64,000 bases of DNA from Sipunculus nudus (GCA_026874595.1 CM049315.1:34920164-34984163), one strand, 5' to 3'; shown: positions 26,988-39,868, numbered from the stretch's first letter. A program made the numbers and translations. The notes: a model not told the origin generated them from the sequence alone.

Positions 26988-29819
26988 TAGTGATCGTTTC
27001 TCATACATCCAGTTGAAAATACCATTGAATAAAAACGAGTCGATGTAAACCCGACAAATAAATTGAATGAAACTGACTTTTTTGTGTGGAGACACATGAC
27101 CAGTGGTCAGGGAACTTAAGAGAAAGAGAAAAGATTTGTAAATTTCGGCTAAAAATATATAGGCCAACCAGCATTCAGATTTAAATAAAAAGGAAATAAA
27201 ACTTTAAGAAATAATTTCTTTCGTTGGCATTTACTTGGTACAACATGACTTTGGATGTAATTTTAATCATTTTTAATTACGGTTAAACAAAAAAAAAAAC
27301 ACACCCTACCTTTATTACTTGTCATTATAAGTTATTATTCAAAATTTGAAATAGAAGATATGATCCCGAGACAGCCAATGTCATGCCGATTTCACGGATT
27401 TGTCACTATGTATTTATTTTCTCTGCGCTTTCAATAGCTTTTGACTTACTTTTCAGCCTTTATTTTGAGTTCGTTGCTGGCAGTAACATACTGCAGATTA
27501 GTTGTAAGAAATTTGGTAAATTTTAGCGTTAATTTAACGTTTATTTTCTAAATATATATGTTGATATGCTTCTATGTAATATGATTGAATACCCTTATAC
27601 AGCAGCTGTTTTAATGGCTTAGTTACATCATAAGTCGCTCAGTTCGTGTTCCCCTGTGGTGCTAGGATCATCAGTCTATGTAAACTGGAAAATTCCGTAA
27701 GGACGGGTATTTAAAGCAATGTAATACGTGGTAAATTCTTTATTTATTATTTACAATATAACGAATACAAATATATGGATTACTGATTTGAAATATATTG
27801 CGAAGGACGGCTTTTAATTACTTGATATTTATTTTTAACGTATTATAAAGTATGTCACAACTTCACAGAACAACGTCTGCCTAACAATATATGTGGAAAG
27901 TCATGTGGACATAGCCTGTGCCAGAGGTCAGATCAGGACTGAAAAGTTGTCCTTCTGTCCAGGGGTTCTTTGTTGTGCAGACGCTCAATGCTGCTCCTAG
28001 CTCTGTTTTCCTTGTATAGATTCTTCACATGCATGAGTTATTTTGTGATTGTTGCTGTGTACGTATCGTATCTGTTGAAAGTAGCGTATTTACAGCCTAA
28101 TTCTTATGAATATGACCCTTTTGGCGTGGTTTGGACCTGGGATCTTAGTCCCGGAAGTCTACATTAACCAGCGGGTTCTATACAGTACACGTTTGTTTAA
28201 ACCGAGTGAACTTTTGACGATCGTCTTCCGATATTCTCATTTCTTAAGTTTCGCTGCTGGAATCTAGTCCATTTCCATTACACTGGGGAAATCTATTGAC
28301 GATGGCAGAGACTAAGTATTCAGGTCCATTATATCAGAGAAGACCTAATTTGTGATTTCTTAGATGATAAGAGTAAAAACACCTTATCGTTTAAAGATGC
28401 CCATTAACCTACCTTTGGAAAAAGAATTTATGTGGTCTCTGGTTTCTGGTGTATATATTAATGATCTAAGGGTAATTCTGGTTATAAAAAAGTCCTTATA
28501 ACGCCTCCGTGCATGCAGCGTGTATGAACTTGTTTATCAACAACATGCTTTTAAACACAGCAATGTTGACAAAGGGGAAAACATGTAACCTGAGGTGGTA
28601 GGTTGCATATATGCAGAGGTGGAAAGGTCACTTGTTACAAAACGCCATTTGCAAAGCTCTGACTTGCGGCTAGATGCTTGAGTTGGATTTGTTTTGATTT
28701 TTATGGCGGGTCCCCGAATATAATAAACATATTGATATAAACAAAACACGCAGCCTATGTGCGGTGATATCCGCGCTTTCTGGCCTATTTTTATAATAGC
28801 TCCAATGGATTACTTTTAGTTTATAAAGGTCAGATAGGTGATTGGGCCCCTTTAAGGTATTGTTACCTGTCTGAGTCTCTGATAGGGATCTGATTTTATT
28901 AAAAATGACGCAATGTTCGCTTACCGTCTTAACCCGCGTATGGACAGCATATATATACATGCATGCGGATGAACGGCACATCATTTGCTCGTGGAAACAA
29001 TATATTTGTTCATCTATATAGATTGGTTTCGTCTTATTTTAATAAAGCTCTGATAAAAGATGATAAAAGATGGCTCTGAATAGTCAACAATGGTCAACAA
29101 TCCTTGTTGTAACTCTGAATAAACCATTTTTAAATCGACTTCTATGGTAAACTTGAACGGTGCTTATACAGCTTTTCTTGTTTAAAATAAAAGTCGAGTG
29201 AAGTTTAGTGGGTTATTCTTTTTATTAAGTACTTTTATGTTGTTTCTGGTTATTGGTGGATGGGACCTCTCATATAAAACCAAGCCTCCTCTGGTAATGA
29301 AACGAATGAGAGGCTAAGACCTTCTGGTTTACAGCCTTTTGTGAAGAATGTCCTTATTATCAGCCATTTTCTTCTGCATGGTAAAGTTGCATAGGAACTT
29401 AGTCCTATTGCCTGAAAAAGTTTGCTTTGGTTTTCATGGACAAGACGAGAAGAGAGAAGACCTCTCGTACGTATTATAGACCTACCTTAATATGCTTGTT
29501 CACCATGGAAACTTGCTTATAGGAAGGAACTCACGGAGAGAATAAGAAAATTCGCTGGACGGACATCCTTTCGAAATCAAGAGGAATGATGGGTTCCATC
29601 CACTATAAATAATAAATTGGCATAATATAAGGGCCTAATAATGTACATACAACAAATAATTCAGCAGCATATAAGTAATAAACAGAGCTGTTCAAGCCAT
29701 CATATTTGTATTCCATCTTTCCTTTAATTCTCCTCAATTTAACATATCTATAGGCGCTCTTCACGATCTTCTCAATGACACACCTTTATTATGTAAAGAA
29801 AAAACTTTGACTCCAGGGG

Positions 29820-29820
<1 letters not shown>
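26988..29820. other. Intergenic sequence, nothing recognised
   Basis: AT-rich to mixed sequence. The open frames at 27970-28167 and 28670-28984 have no recognisable domains or supporting splice sites. Confidence 0.45.

Positions 29821-29822
<2 letters not shown>

Positions 29823-29903
<81 letters not shown>
29823..29903. repeat. Compound (TC)n(TA)n microsatellite
   Basis: About 50 bp of (TC)n followed by about 30 bp of (TA)n. This is the inverse complement of the (TA)n(GA)n arrangement at 7207 and 39766. Confidence 0.95.
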
Positions 29904-29904
<1 letters not shown>

Positions 29905-30008
29905 AGAGAACATGATTGGCCTTTCCAAAACCATGAAAGAGATCTATTGTTTTACTATTTCAACACTCTCAGCAAATAATATTAAAATCCAGCCTCCTGA
30001 GGTGAATG

Positions 30009-30013
<5 letters not shown>

Positions 30014-30092
<79 letters not shown>
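30014..30092. repeat. (TA)n microsatellite
   Basis: About 78 bp of (TA)n, followed at once by dispersed repeat R1. Confidence 0.95.
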
Positions 30093-30096
<4 letters not shown>

Positions 30097-30097
30097 A

Positions 30098-30162
30098 TAT
30101 ATATTCTTGTCCAAGATCTTACCATGCCCCTTCATCAAGTTTCAGTGATTTCAAATCACAAA
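30098..30162 (+). repeat. Dispersed repeat R1, copy 2
   Basis: Matches 26793-26860. The shared core is GATCTTACC(A/G)TGCCCCTTCA followed by tcaagtt and tgatttcaaat. Confidence 0.75.
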
Positions 30163-31677
30163 TTAATTATGAGAACGGACTGAAGAAAAACCAGGAAATT
30201 AAGTCATGCACCGCTTCGTCATGTGATAAACAATTCCCCGAAACGTCTCAAATTGTTAGATCTAGGTATTGCGCTAAAAGGATTTTTTATTTATTAGAAA
30301 CGAATGTCTTCTCCTTTAAACAAAGTACTGCTTTCTGTATTGGTAAGGGAGAACACATAAATTTCGTATTTTGAGAGGAACTTTGCATGTTAAATAGTCA
30401 TTGACATGCACAAAGTGCTATTCATATGATTCTATAAAAAAGTTGAATAAATATGCAGTATTAATAAACGGCTTACCTCGGAGAGAAATATATATTCCCA
30501 TGCATAATTTTATTCAGACAATGTAAGCGAAAAACAGTTGGTGCGCGGTGGCATAATGCAAGATATATATGAGAGATTCCAGATGCAATGCAAATCTTGT
30601 TTTAGCCATAAATTACGAAACGGCGCTTAAAGGTGTGAACTAGCCTGCAATTATATTACTAAAGATTTAACGTTGACTCACTACTCCTCTAATTGATTAA
30701 ACTCTAGCGAGGCCAGGCAGCTGATGGGGTTTTATATAACAATATAACACGCTGCAGACACCATGGCAAGAAAGGAAACTCATATCAATCAAGGCCACGT
30801 TCGAGACGTCATGGATGGTGTTAACTAAGCCGCCAGCACCCAAAGGTATATAATTAAGACGTAATCAACGTTCAATAAAAAAGTAAGCAATGCTTGGTTC
30901 ATTATCACCCACCGGCTCGAGCATAAATCAAACACCTCGTATCTTTATTACAAAAAGAAACGCCTACCACCTGGTCTCTCAAGTAAATGACACCGGCTCG
31001 GTTTGTAGACAAAATGATAATTTTTAGTTTTTCACACTTTCGGGATAATGGGCCATATTTACTTCTTTTTTTTTATAGATGCGTCTCATATTTGATCAGG
31101 TGGAGTTTGTGGTTACAAAAAATGACATAATTCATGCCAAAATGCATAAATTTATGCAACAGATCTGTGAATTGGGATTTAATAGAAGATGAGACACAAA
31201 CACTGGTAAGTAAACTGCGCCGTTACAAGCCACATGAACGGTCAGGGGCGACATCTGTTGAGCAACTAGACGACTAGAACACATGAAGCGTCCGCACGCT
31301 CCGTTTTTTATGGAATCTCTTGTACGGTCAATGTTACCGCGAAAGCTTGCTTTATATGGGTTCTTTCTAAATTATAAAGTAGCTATAAAAAGTGTTATTG
31401 GCATAAAATCGTGCATATATAACAAGTTAATATCTTGAGCGGTGAAGTAATAACTCATTTATATTGTTTATTAATTATTGTCAGAAATGGAATAAGCATT
31501 ACAAATCAGTTCATTTCTATGTGTAGGTGAGGTGTATGACTCTGTATAAAGGTAATGGTTACAAATAATTAAAATTCATATGAGTACCTGTATAACATAA
31601 CTGACAGAGAGTCCATTCATTAGAAATCTAATTAGATTTTATGAAGGATGGACTGTCTAACACGTACATTTAATTAG
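30163..31677. other. Intergenic sequence, nothing recognised
   Basis: No gene supported. Moderate GC near 30700-30850. Confidence 0.45.
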
Positions 31678-31880
31678 CGGCGGTTACTTCATGTGGCACA
31701 AGGTTCAAGGCGGGAGATCGTGGGGTTCGAATCTCAGTCGATGAGCTGTAAGTTTATTCACGGTCGGACCCATTCCCATGGTGAGCGCTCTGTAGACAGT
31801 GCCCCACAGTCGTGTTTCAGGCACAAACGATTGCAATTTTCGGCGTTTCTCGGAGTTAAACATCCAGGACCCCGCTGCTG
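31678..31880 (+). mobile_element. tRNA-derived SINE, family A, copy 3 (decayed)
   Basis: It keeps ACTTCATGTGGCACAAGG, the block CGGGAGATCGTGGGGTTCGA with its B box, and the body strings gtgagcgctctgtag and ggcacaaacgattgc. Part of the D-arm region present in copies 1 and 2 is deleted. Confidence 0.78.
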
Positions 31881-32542
31881 GGGTACATATATATATATTT
31901 ATAGAGCCTGATTGACGCCCTGCAGGAAAATCAGGTGTTTCCTCATGTGTCACGAAGTCCGAAACCGGAATGGAATTCTTCAGAGGTACATAGTACCTAT
32001 ATAGTTATGGAGACATTAAAAAAAATTGAGGCGGTTACCCCAACAAAAAAAATTGATTTAAGAAAGAAATTCAATAAGGTGAATGGATTAATGAAGGACT
32101 TAGACATTTTTGTTAAATAGTTAAATCTTAAGGAAATCGTTTGTTAATTATAAAATTGACTCATAATCACAAACTTATGTATATATATATTTGTAATTTA
32201 TGCAGGCATAGGTAATATATATATAGATATATATATAATCACTTTCGTTACCGGTCCGAAGCGGGTATACCATGCATGTGTTATCGTTTAAAGCATGTAT
32301 GCCTCAATCATTTAAAAATATTTGACTAATTTTGAACATAAGTTTAACATGACAAAATCATTTCAGCGTGTTTTATACCTTGACCAGCCCTTCTAGACAA
32401 TGAAGTGTGCATATATATAAAAAGTGCATGCTAATAAATCTGATGTAATTATATAAAAACAATTAAGGTCGATGATATCAAAAGAGAGACTTACACTCTG
32501 TATATGTCCTGCAAGTAATACATTAATGACCGACTGTTAAAC

Positions 32543-32544
<2 letters not shown>
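31881..32544. other. AT-rich intergenic sequence
   Basis: Nothing recognised apart from short (TA) runs near 32177 and 32214-32237. Confidence 0.45.

Positions 32545-32601
<57 letters not shown>
32545..32601. repeat. (TA)n microsatellite
   Basis: About 57 bp of pure (TA)n. Confidence 0.95.
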
Positions 32602-32607
<6 letters not shown>

Positions 32608-32999
32608 ACATGTATACCCAGCCTGAACAGCCCTCATATTTTAGCGACAAAGTACCTTTTGTCCCCCACGTTTTAAGTGAAGAAAATACATTTTTTTTAA
32701 TATGAAGACAATTCCGTCTACCATTTTGTAGATTCGTCATGTTTTTTTTCAATAATTTTTCATTTATGCATCTGAGAGTGTATGATAATGCCAGGGTCAA
32801 TTACCCAGTTGTCTTGTCATAAATTTTAGTACATGTTTATATTATTTAAATAAAATGTAAATTAGGAATAATACGAATAGTGCTGCAAACTGAGCACAAA
32901 TTATTTTCTCATAACGAAAATATATATTTCATAATAAACAGTGAGAGAGAAAAAAAATATGATATTCTGAAAGAGGGATTCTGCCCTGTTTGTCAAAAG

Positions 33000-33077
33000 T
33001 GGGGGTGGGGTGGGGACGGGTCTCCAGAGATTTTGAGTCCTAACTCCGGGGAAGGTGGGGGGGGGGGGGGGGGGGGG
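33000..33077. repeat. G-rich tract ending in a long poly(G)
   Basis: GGGGGTGGGGTGGGG at 33001-33015 fits a G-quadruplex pattern, and an almost pure G run occupies 33055-33077. Minus-strand open frames here encode Pro runs and are artefacts. Confidence 0.88.
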
Positions 33078-33949
33078 CTTCTGTCGGTATATTCCTTCGG
33101 ATTGCCCCAATCACATTTACAATCAATGCCTACCTGTAAATAACTGAACTGCTCTCTGTCCGAGCGCCCCAACGTTTGCATAAACCAAGTGTTTTTTTTT
33201 ATTCTGCTTCATATATAATGAATGATCAAAATACTAGTATATATACGTATAAACCGTCTTTGAGACAGGTTAGTTCTTGTATTTATCCCAATTTTCAGGT
33301 TTAATGGTAGTAAAAGTAATGGTATTACATTACGTAAATACTAATCAGTAGTGTAAATAATGATATTTTTTATTAATCTTTATTTAAATGTTTGCCAATC
33401 TTAGTGGGTTGGGGGCGGGGCTTATACTGTCCTAAGCGATTGATCCTGTAGCTGAGCGCCCTTTGTTTATCGAGCAGTTAAAATTACCTTTTGGCCTCTT
33501 CATATATCCCATTAAACAATTGACTTATCATAGAAACTGTAAATCCAAAGTGACAACAGGTTGAGGATGAAAACGAGAATTTTTACACTGAATTTGTAGA
33601 AGCTATATAAAAATTGTACATATACTCCAAACTTGTTGTAATTCCTTAATATTAATATGAGCTAACAGAGAAAGAAAAGCTTGAATTCTGAGCTATTTTT
33701 GAATCCCATGGCAATGCATGTGAGGTACCCCTAAAGAAATATTTTGTGAAAAACATAAATTAATAAACTTTTTTTTACTGCCTTTCATTTTCAATATTTA
33801 GTTTTGACATCTGTGATTCCTTTACCTTTGTATTTCCGCATCCATATGTTTTTTTTTTTTAATTTTATAACTGATAATTTTAATATTTAAGATTTGTTAC
33901 CATATTGGTGTTCATTTCTGCCGGAGGTATATGGGAGTGCATGCATGCC
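33078..33949. other. AT-rich intergenic sequence
   Basis: Nothing recognised. Confidence 0.45.
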
Positions 33950-34113
33950 CGTACATGGCCGGTGGGTCTCTGCTGGGTCTCCAGTTTCCTCCACCTCTAT
34001 TATATATATATACACTACCGAAAACCACGACTTAAATTGAGCCATGAAGAGTGCCTCGATTAGCTATAAGAACTACATGTATTTGTACAATCCATGTAAA
34101 ATCAGTAAAGTTT
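33950..34113 (+). mobile_element. SINE family B, copy 2 (5'-truncated)
   Basis: It lacks the tRNA head. It keeps the central block (gtctccagtttcctccacct) and the family tail: gagccatgaagagtgcctc, then ttagctataagaac, then tgtacaatccatgtaaaat, then agtaaagtttaaaattt. A short (TA)n has expanded between centre and tail (34000-34012). The tail matches 43083-43163. Confidence 0.8.
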
Positions 34114-34199
34114 AAAATTTAAAATGGCAAGTATGTATAGCACAGTTTTAAATGACATATTGAAAGGTGACATTCATATATTTCTCGTTGCCAACGACA

Positions 34200-36260
34200 G
34201 TTCCTTAAAATCCGGTGTCGTTAGTTACACTGGCAGTCAATAAACTGGAGAAGTTGACTTTTGATGGTGTTGATAAGAGTTGTCCCTCTCTTCTGTCAGA
34301 TGGTACGGGAGAGGGAACAGATCGTAATAAAGCCGTCATCAAACAAACGCCGGTTGCACGACCTTTGACCTGACAACAATACGCCAGCCGTGTGTCGGCC
34401 CGTCACCCTTCCTGGATAACACCCCGTATCACGGCCGCTCACCTCCAACAAGATGTCCACTTCAAATTTACTACCATTTTAATGTATTGGTTTTCCATGC
34501 CCGGCACGCGTAAAAGTCTGTGTGAAAACAACGTTTATAATCGGGAAATGGCCTGAAAACCTACATTAAAACAAGGGTTACAATCGGGGTATGGCTAGCT
34601 TAAATCATAAACAGTCCCAATAACGATATGTGTGTTGTCTCTTTACGATATTATTCCCTGTACCATTGTCCTGAGGGCACTGGCGAGGCCAATCTGGGCG
34701 AGTTCTCCAAGCAGGGACAATTGGTTTGGCACAGCAATTTACCAGTGGTATTAGATATAATTATCAATTTAAAATGCGAGAGGTCCCGTCCCCGGGGTGA
34801 TTTCCTGTCATTTTACGGGTCTTGACATCCGTCGCACGTGCCTCCGACAATCATCACTAATTCATAAGATATTTTACGTCACTTCGAAAGGCATCGGTTT
34901 TAACATATTCAGGGTCTTAAGTTGCCTTGCTCTGTATATTAATAGCAGAATCGGAAGGGGACGGCCAAAGAATCGTAGTAAATATAAAGGAGATAGTAGA
35001 TAAATGGCTGGATTTTTGAACAATATCTGCGCCCGAGTGTCGTCTTCGGACAATGTCAGGCTTATTGGTTCCATAGCCGTGAAATTGACGGTCTGCAGGT
35101 GGGAGCAAGACAATACACAGCTTCACGGCGGAGTGGGCACCAGTGTCGTCAGCACGTCACTACAAAAGACATGGCGGGCAGTCCAGGGAGACGCCGAGCC
35201 AATTACACACACCCAATGACCCATGAATGACAAAATACTGCGCAGAAAGCATTTAGTTAGCAGTAGAAAGATGAGCGGTTTTAATAAGGTGGGAGCTAGG
35301 CTGGGCTTGCGGCGAGGGGCGGGGCGTGCGGGACATGATGCTGGGAATTCTCTAATTGAAAGACACAGCCAGCGGCCCAGCAAGTTTTCAGCGAACAGAT
35401 TGAATCTTACAAAACGATGCATCTCCACTACAATACCACGGTGCACCATTAGAACGTGTAATTGACTGAAAGATGAACCGGTCCATATTGTCGGCGACAA
35501 GACCCCCGCCCTGCCTCTACAGCCGGGGACTACCGTCTGCTATTGTGCCGCAAATGACGTCATGCCGAGCAAAGCATATGCTCACATATTCAGTGAAAAG
35601 CTTCCACTTTTATTGACTTCACTTCCAGTTAGAACAATTTAGAGGTGTGAGAACGAAGCACCCTCCCGGTTAGACCTTTGTGCGGGTACAAAAGCTATAA
35701 ATATGAAGAACTCTACTTAAATCATATCTAACCACTTGGTAATGTTAGGCCCGGGCCCCCAGAATGTCGGAGCAAACGCCGAGCCCCTTGACACTGATCT
35801 CGCTACAATCTGCACTTAACAATTAGCAGTCAGCCACTACTTAATGATTAGTGTATCCATTAGACACTGCAAGGCGTCACCTGACGCAAATGCTGCCGCC
35901 ATTTTCTTGATTTAACCACTAATATAACGTCTGTTCCCGCGAACAACTGTCAACTCTCTCCACCAGCTTTCGCCCTCCCCCTGTCCGATTAACCATCTGG
36001 ACATTACCCCACCAGGGGGCGTGACATTGACCTATTCCTTTTAACTGCGGCCCTTCAAAGCTCTCGCAGTTAAGAGGTCAAGCGTGGGAATCGGTACGAC
36101 CCTTTGCCCTGAAATATGGCTGTATCTTTTACCGTTTAATGTTGCGTCAAATTTCCTAATCCCCATCTAGCAGGCGGAGTAAATCTAGCATTCGAACAGA
36201 ACCAGCGACAAGAAGGAATCTGGTGTGGATTTATGAGATCTGTGTTGCTACCAATTCTGT
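34200..36260. other. GC-richer, CpG-containing island, probable regulatory DNA
   Basis: About 2 kb without microsatellites and clearly less AT-rich than its flanks. It has GC-box strings (GGGGCGGGGC at 35316-35325), TAATTA-type sites (34755-34765, 35350-35358) and a CTCF-like site at 36009. Open frames of up to 125 codons exist on both strands (35123-35500 minus, 34797-35003 plus), but they overlap in conflicting frames and have no recognisable domain. I infer cis-regulatory sequence, or an unrecognised promoter or non-coding transcript. Confidence 0.4.
36009..36022 (+). promoter_or_regulatory. CTCF-like binding motif
   Basis: CCACCAGGGGGCGT matches the bilaterian CTCF core CCASYAGRKGGCRS at 13 of 14 positions. 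It lies at the edge of the GC-rich island. Confidence 0.5.
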
Positions 36261-36707
36261 CCACTGCATGGTTAAGGTGCAAACGGGTGAAATCTGCCTT
36301 CTATTCATGTTGAAAATTCTTTAAATTTAACGCAAACATCACTGACACAAAAATTGTCGACCATTTGTAAATATAAATACATGGTTCAAATTCAAAACTG
36401 TTTTTGGCATACATTTTGTGCACAAATATTGTCCCTTGAAAACACTTAATGGTGAATATGGGTTCACACATTATTTATTATGCATAGGCGCAAAAAATTA
36501 CTATAGAGCTGAGTAATATATCATGAATGCAGATTATTACCGCAAGTATATAATGTATGTATTGAGGCTGATTATTGTCATTGTTTCTCATTGTTATATA
36601 TAATTGTAACAGCAAAGCAAGCCTTCGCATATATCCCGAAAGGCGAAACCCGTGTATATACTTTTTGACACTGCGTGCGTTCTTCTCACAACACAGCTTT
36701 AGTATGT

Positions 36708-36711
<4 letters not shown>
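36261..36711. other. AT-rich intergenic sequence
   Basis: Nothing recognised. Confidence 0.45.

Positions 36712-36748
<37 letters not shown>
36712..36748. repeat. (TA)n, left part of an interrupted tract
   Basis: About 37 bp of (TA)n ending at the 174-bp insert. The tract resumes at 36925. Confidence 0.93.
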
Positions 36749-36750
<2 letters not shown>

Positions 36751-36755
<5 letters not shown>

Positions 36756-36921
36756 TGAAGAAAAACGACACTGTAAATTCACGACAGACTGTTTCAAGGG
36801 ATACGACCCGATCCTCAGGTGAATGTTGTTAGAATTTACAGTGTCGTTTTTCTTCAGTGTTATATTGCTTAGGCCTTGTCTGTAGGCCATAGAGCACTTT
36901 ACACCGGAGGGTAACTCTACC

Positions 36922-36924
<3 letters not shown>
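36751..36924 (-). mobile_element. 174-bp insert within (TA)n carrying a large inverted repeat
   Basis: The insert splits a (TA)n tract in two. It contains a perfect 27-bp inverted repeat (36754-36780 with 36832-36858) around a 51-nt loop, and the loop holds a hammerhead-ribozyme-like core on the minus strand. Size and content resemble Penelope-like-element terminal repeats or small animal retrozymes, both known to carry type I hammerheads. I see no reverse-transcriptase sequence nearby. Confidence 0.6.
36774..36843 (-). ncRNA. Hammerhead ribozyme-like motif (type I), probably degenerate
   Basis: On the minus strand the order is: stem I strand UUCAC, core CUGAGGA (36818 to 36812), stem II with a GGG/CCC pairing and a six-base loop, core GAAA, a minimal stem III (AC ... 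GU), cleavage triplet GUC with C17 at 36783, and the second stem I strand GUGAA, which pairs with UUCAC. Stem I then extends by nine more pairs (CACUGUAAA with UUUACAGUG) beyond an 11-nt bulge. C3, G5, A6, G8, A9, G12, A13 and A14 are all present; N7 is variable in the family. The two closing pairs of stem II (U-U and C-U) are not Watson-Crick, so activity is doubtful. Confidence 0.55.

Positions 36925-36994
<70 letters not shown>
36925..36994. repeat. (TA)n, right part of an interrupted tract
   Basis: About 70 bp of (TA)n that continues the tract at 36712-36748 after the insert. Confidence 0.93.
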
Positions 36995-36995
<1 letters not shown>

Positions 36996-37605
36996 CAGAA
37001 ACAGAAAGGAGTACTTTGAAAATTGTTGTATATACTGAATACCAGATATAATAAGCAGGACCAGAGACCACATTTATTATTAATACAATCATGGCTGTTG
37101 TTTATACTGCATGAGTATACTCGCGGACAGACCCACCCCCACACCCTCCAGCTCAAGATCTCTTTCGGACAACCTCCCCTCCCAGGTCTATAAAAAAACC
37201 TCCAAACACATATATTATATGAATATATATGCGAAAGTAATATTTTCAATAAATTTTCAACAGTATATCTCATGATTTGTAATTGATTCGAATCAAGCAC
37301 CCCTGTTTGGAATCGCTGTCCAATGTCATATATATGCTGCATATATATAATATAATATAATATAAAAACATGTTGATAACATTTCCTAAATTTTCTTTAT
37401 GTATGTGTAATGCATAACTGCAAGATCATAGGGGTAACTGGGTAACTGTAAACTCTGTGGATGAAGGTAATTAATTCGAAATTCCTATGTTAAAAATATG
37501 CGTTTTATTCTCCTAGATTTTGATTGAAAAAAATGTAAGCATTGTCCTATCATACTCTAAAACGTGGTCTCCTGCTCCTCCCGAAACTAGGCCTATATGA
37601 TAACA

Positions 37606-37608
<3 letters not shown>

Positions 37609-37688
<80 letters not shown>

Positions 37689-37693
37689 GTATA

Positions 37694-37729
<36 letters not shown>
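37609..37729. repeat. Interrupted (TA)n microsatellite
   Basis: About 120 bp of (TA)n with TTT, ATTA and TGT interruptions. Confidence 0.94.
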
Positions 37730-37732
<3 letters not shown>

Positions 37733-38252
37733 CCTTCATTCTTGTATAAATACATATAAATATATAAATAATTCATACAATAATATAATATATAAACAGA
37801 GATATATAAATATATATTAATTAATAAATTGTAATTTATAACGGCCATCACAAAAACATAACAATGGCTACGAATAGTGTCAAATTACATTATCCATATC
37901 ATAAGAAAATATTTATATTTTATATGTTGGAATTTTCTGAATGATATAGAACGGCCCACAATCTGTCCAAAAGTTACCTAAACGCCATGGTAATAATATA
38001 ATAGAAGAAAGTTTACAGAGACACAGTATATGACTCGCATGCAGTATATGACAGTCATTGACAGGTATATGCTATGTACACAATGAACCTCCTCTGCTTC
38101 AGCTTATCCATCTTAAATTCAAATTCTGTCTCGAAACCAGATAGTAGTTTCGATCTCCATGCTCGAACCACTGAATGTTACCAACATTCGTTGAGAACGT
38201 TTTAACCTAAATGTCAGGGTAGCCTGCATGGTTTGCTTATGCATACACGGGC

Positions 38253-38414
<162 letters not shown>

Positions 38415-38839
38415 TATTATTATATAACTACACAATAATATTATAATAACGAGTCTTATTTAGTGTAGTTTCCAATGAATATATCTTAATGATGCCCCAA
38501 AGCGCTTTAAATATACATGTATACTGAATGTACCATACGAATAATAACTATGTGTATCTGCTCGAGGGCGCGATGATAAAACTCTGCAGACCCCTGTTTT
38601 ACTGAAACAGGCTAAACCTGACCATTGACATATGGTGTACCTGCATGCACCTGGGATTATCTGTCCATTAGCGCACATTAATATTTTTCAAAATTCCTGG
38701 TTGGTTCTATCATTTCATTATTTACAAAAACTTTATATCGGCTTTATGTGAATCATAATCTCACGCATAACGTAGCGTGCATGACGCGAGGGACCCATTA
38801 TACATTAAGATTTAATCTGGCAAGATCCGCATGCGCACA

Positions 38840-39260
38840 CCAATATAAAATTAATCCGCTTGGGAGAAAATATTAAAGGGGGATATGGCAAAGGTCGCGA
38901 CCTTAATATAAGGTCATCAATATTCCATGACCCTTGACCTGACCCCAGTGTCACATGTGCCCGAAAGCACGTGTGCCGACGCCCTTGTCCATTCCACCTG
39001 AGCGCACGCGCACTAAACACAACGGGTGTTTCTCTTCATTGGCTAATCTGGTTAAACGTGGATAGATTTATTCTCGTTCTCCTTTTGACACTTCATAAGA
39101 ATAAAAGACTGACCACTGGCTGAGTGCAACATCTTTGATGGTCATCGTGGTCACCTGCTCTTAAGGGAAGGTTAAGGTCAGCGGGTGGTCCTGTTTTACG
39201 ACTGGGCGAACCTTCTACTTTTTGTTTAGTAACGGTTTATGATCAAAGAACTAAATGACC
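38840..39260. other. GC-richer island, possible regulatory DNA
   Basis: A short repeat-free segment with TGACCTTGACC-like and AAGGTCA strings (38928-38942, 39172-39180) between AT-rich flanks. No coding evidence. Confidence 0.3.
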
Positions 39261-39765
39261 TTGGGCTTTTCTTTGTATTTAGCATAACATTTTGCCAAAG
39301 TCTTCAAAGCCTATGAAAATTAGCTAAGATCTGAATAAATGGCTGGAAAGAAAATCTTTGCTATGAGTGTGATTTGCCGAGTGTTCATTTACAAAGAATA
39401 CATTGCATATATATGCATGATATATTTTCTAATATAAATGTACTTGATATACAAGCAGCCAAACCGATTAAATGAATTTAATTAAAATATATAAAAATAC
39501 AAAATTAGACTGTTTAAAGAAACAAATTTATTACTGATTAATTTACAAAACCGTAAACATGTTGTTCTATATCAAGGAATTTGGCCAAAATGAATCAAAG
39601 CTCGGTATTTTACTCAAATCATGTATAACAATTTAACTGAACGTGTAAATTGATTTTGTGCGATTACAATTGTATGGTTCATTTTCTCTTGATAAAAATT
39701 ACAGGCTCACGTAGTTAACAAACATAAGCATAATAATGGTAAACTAAGGACTTTTCAACAGATAT

Positions 39766-39868
<103 letters not shown>

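Noticed and set aside
35123-35500. 125-codon minus-strand open frame in a GC-rich island
   Set aside because: Overlaps other open frames on both strands as expected from low stop density in GC-richer DNA; no domain.
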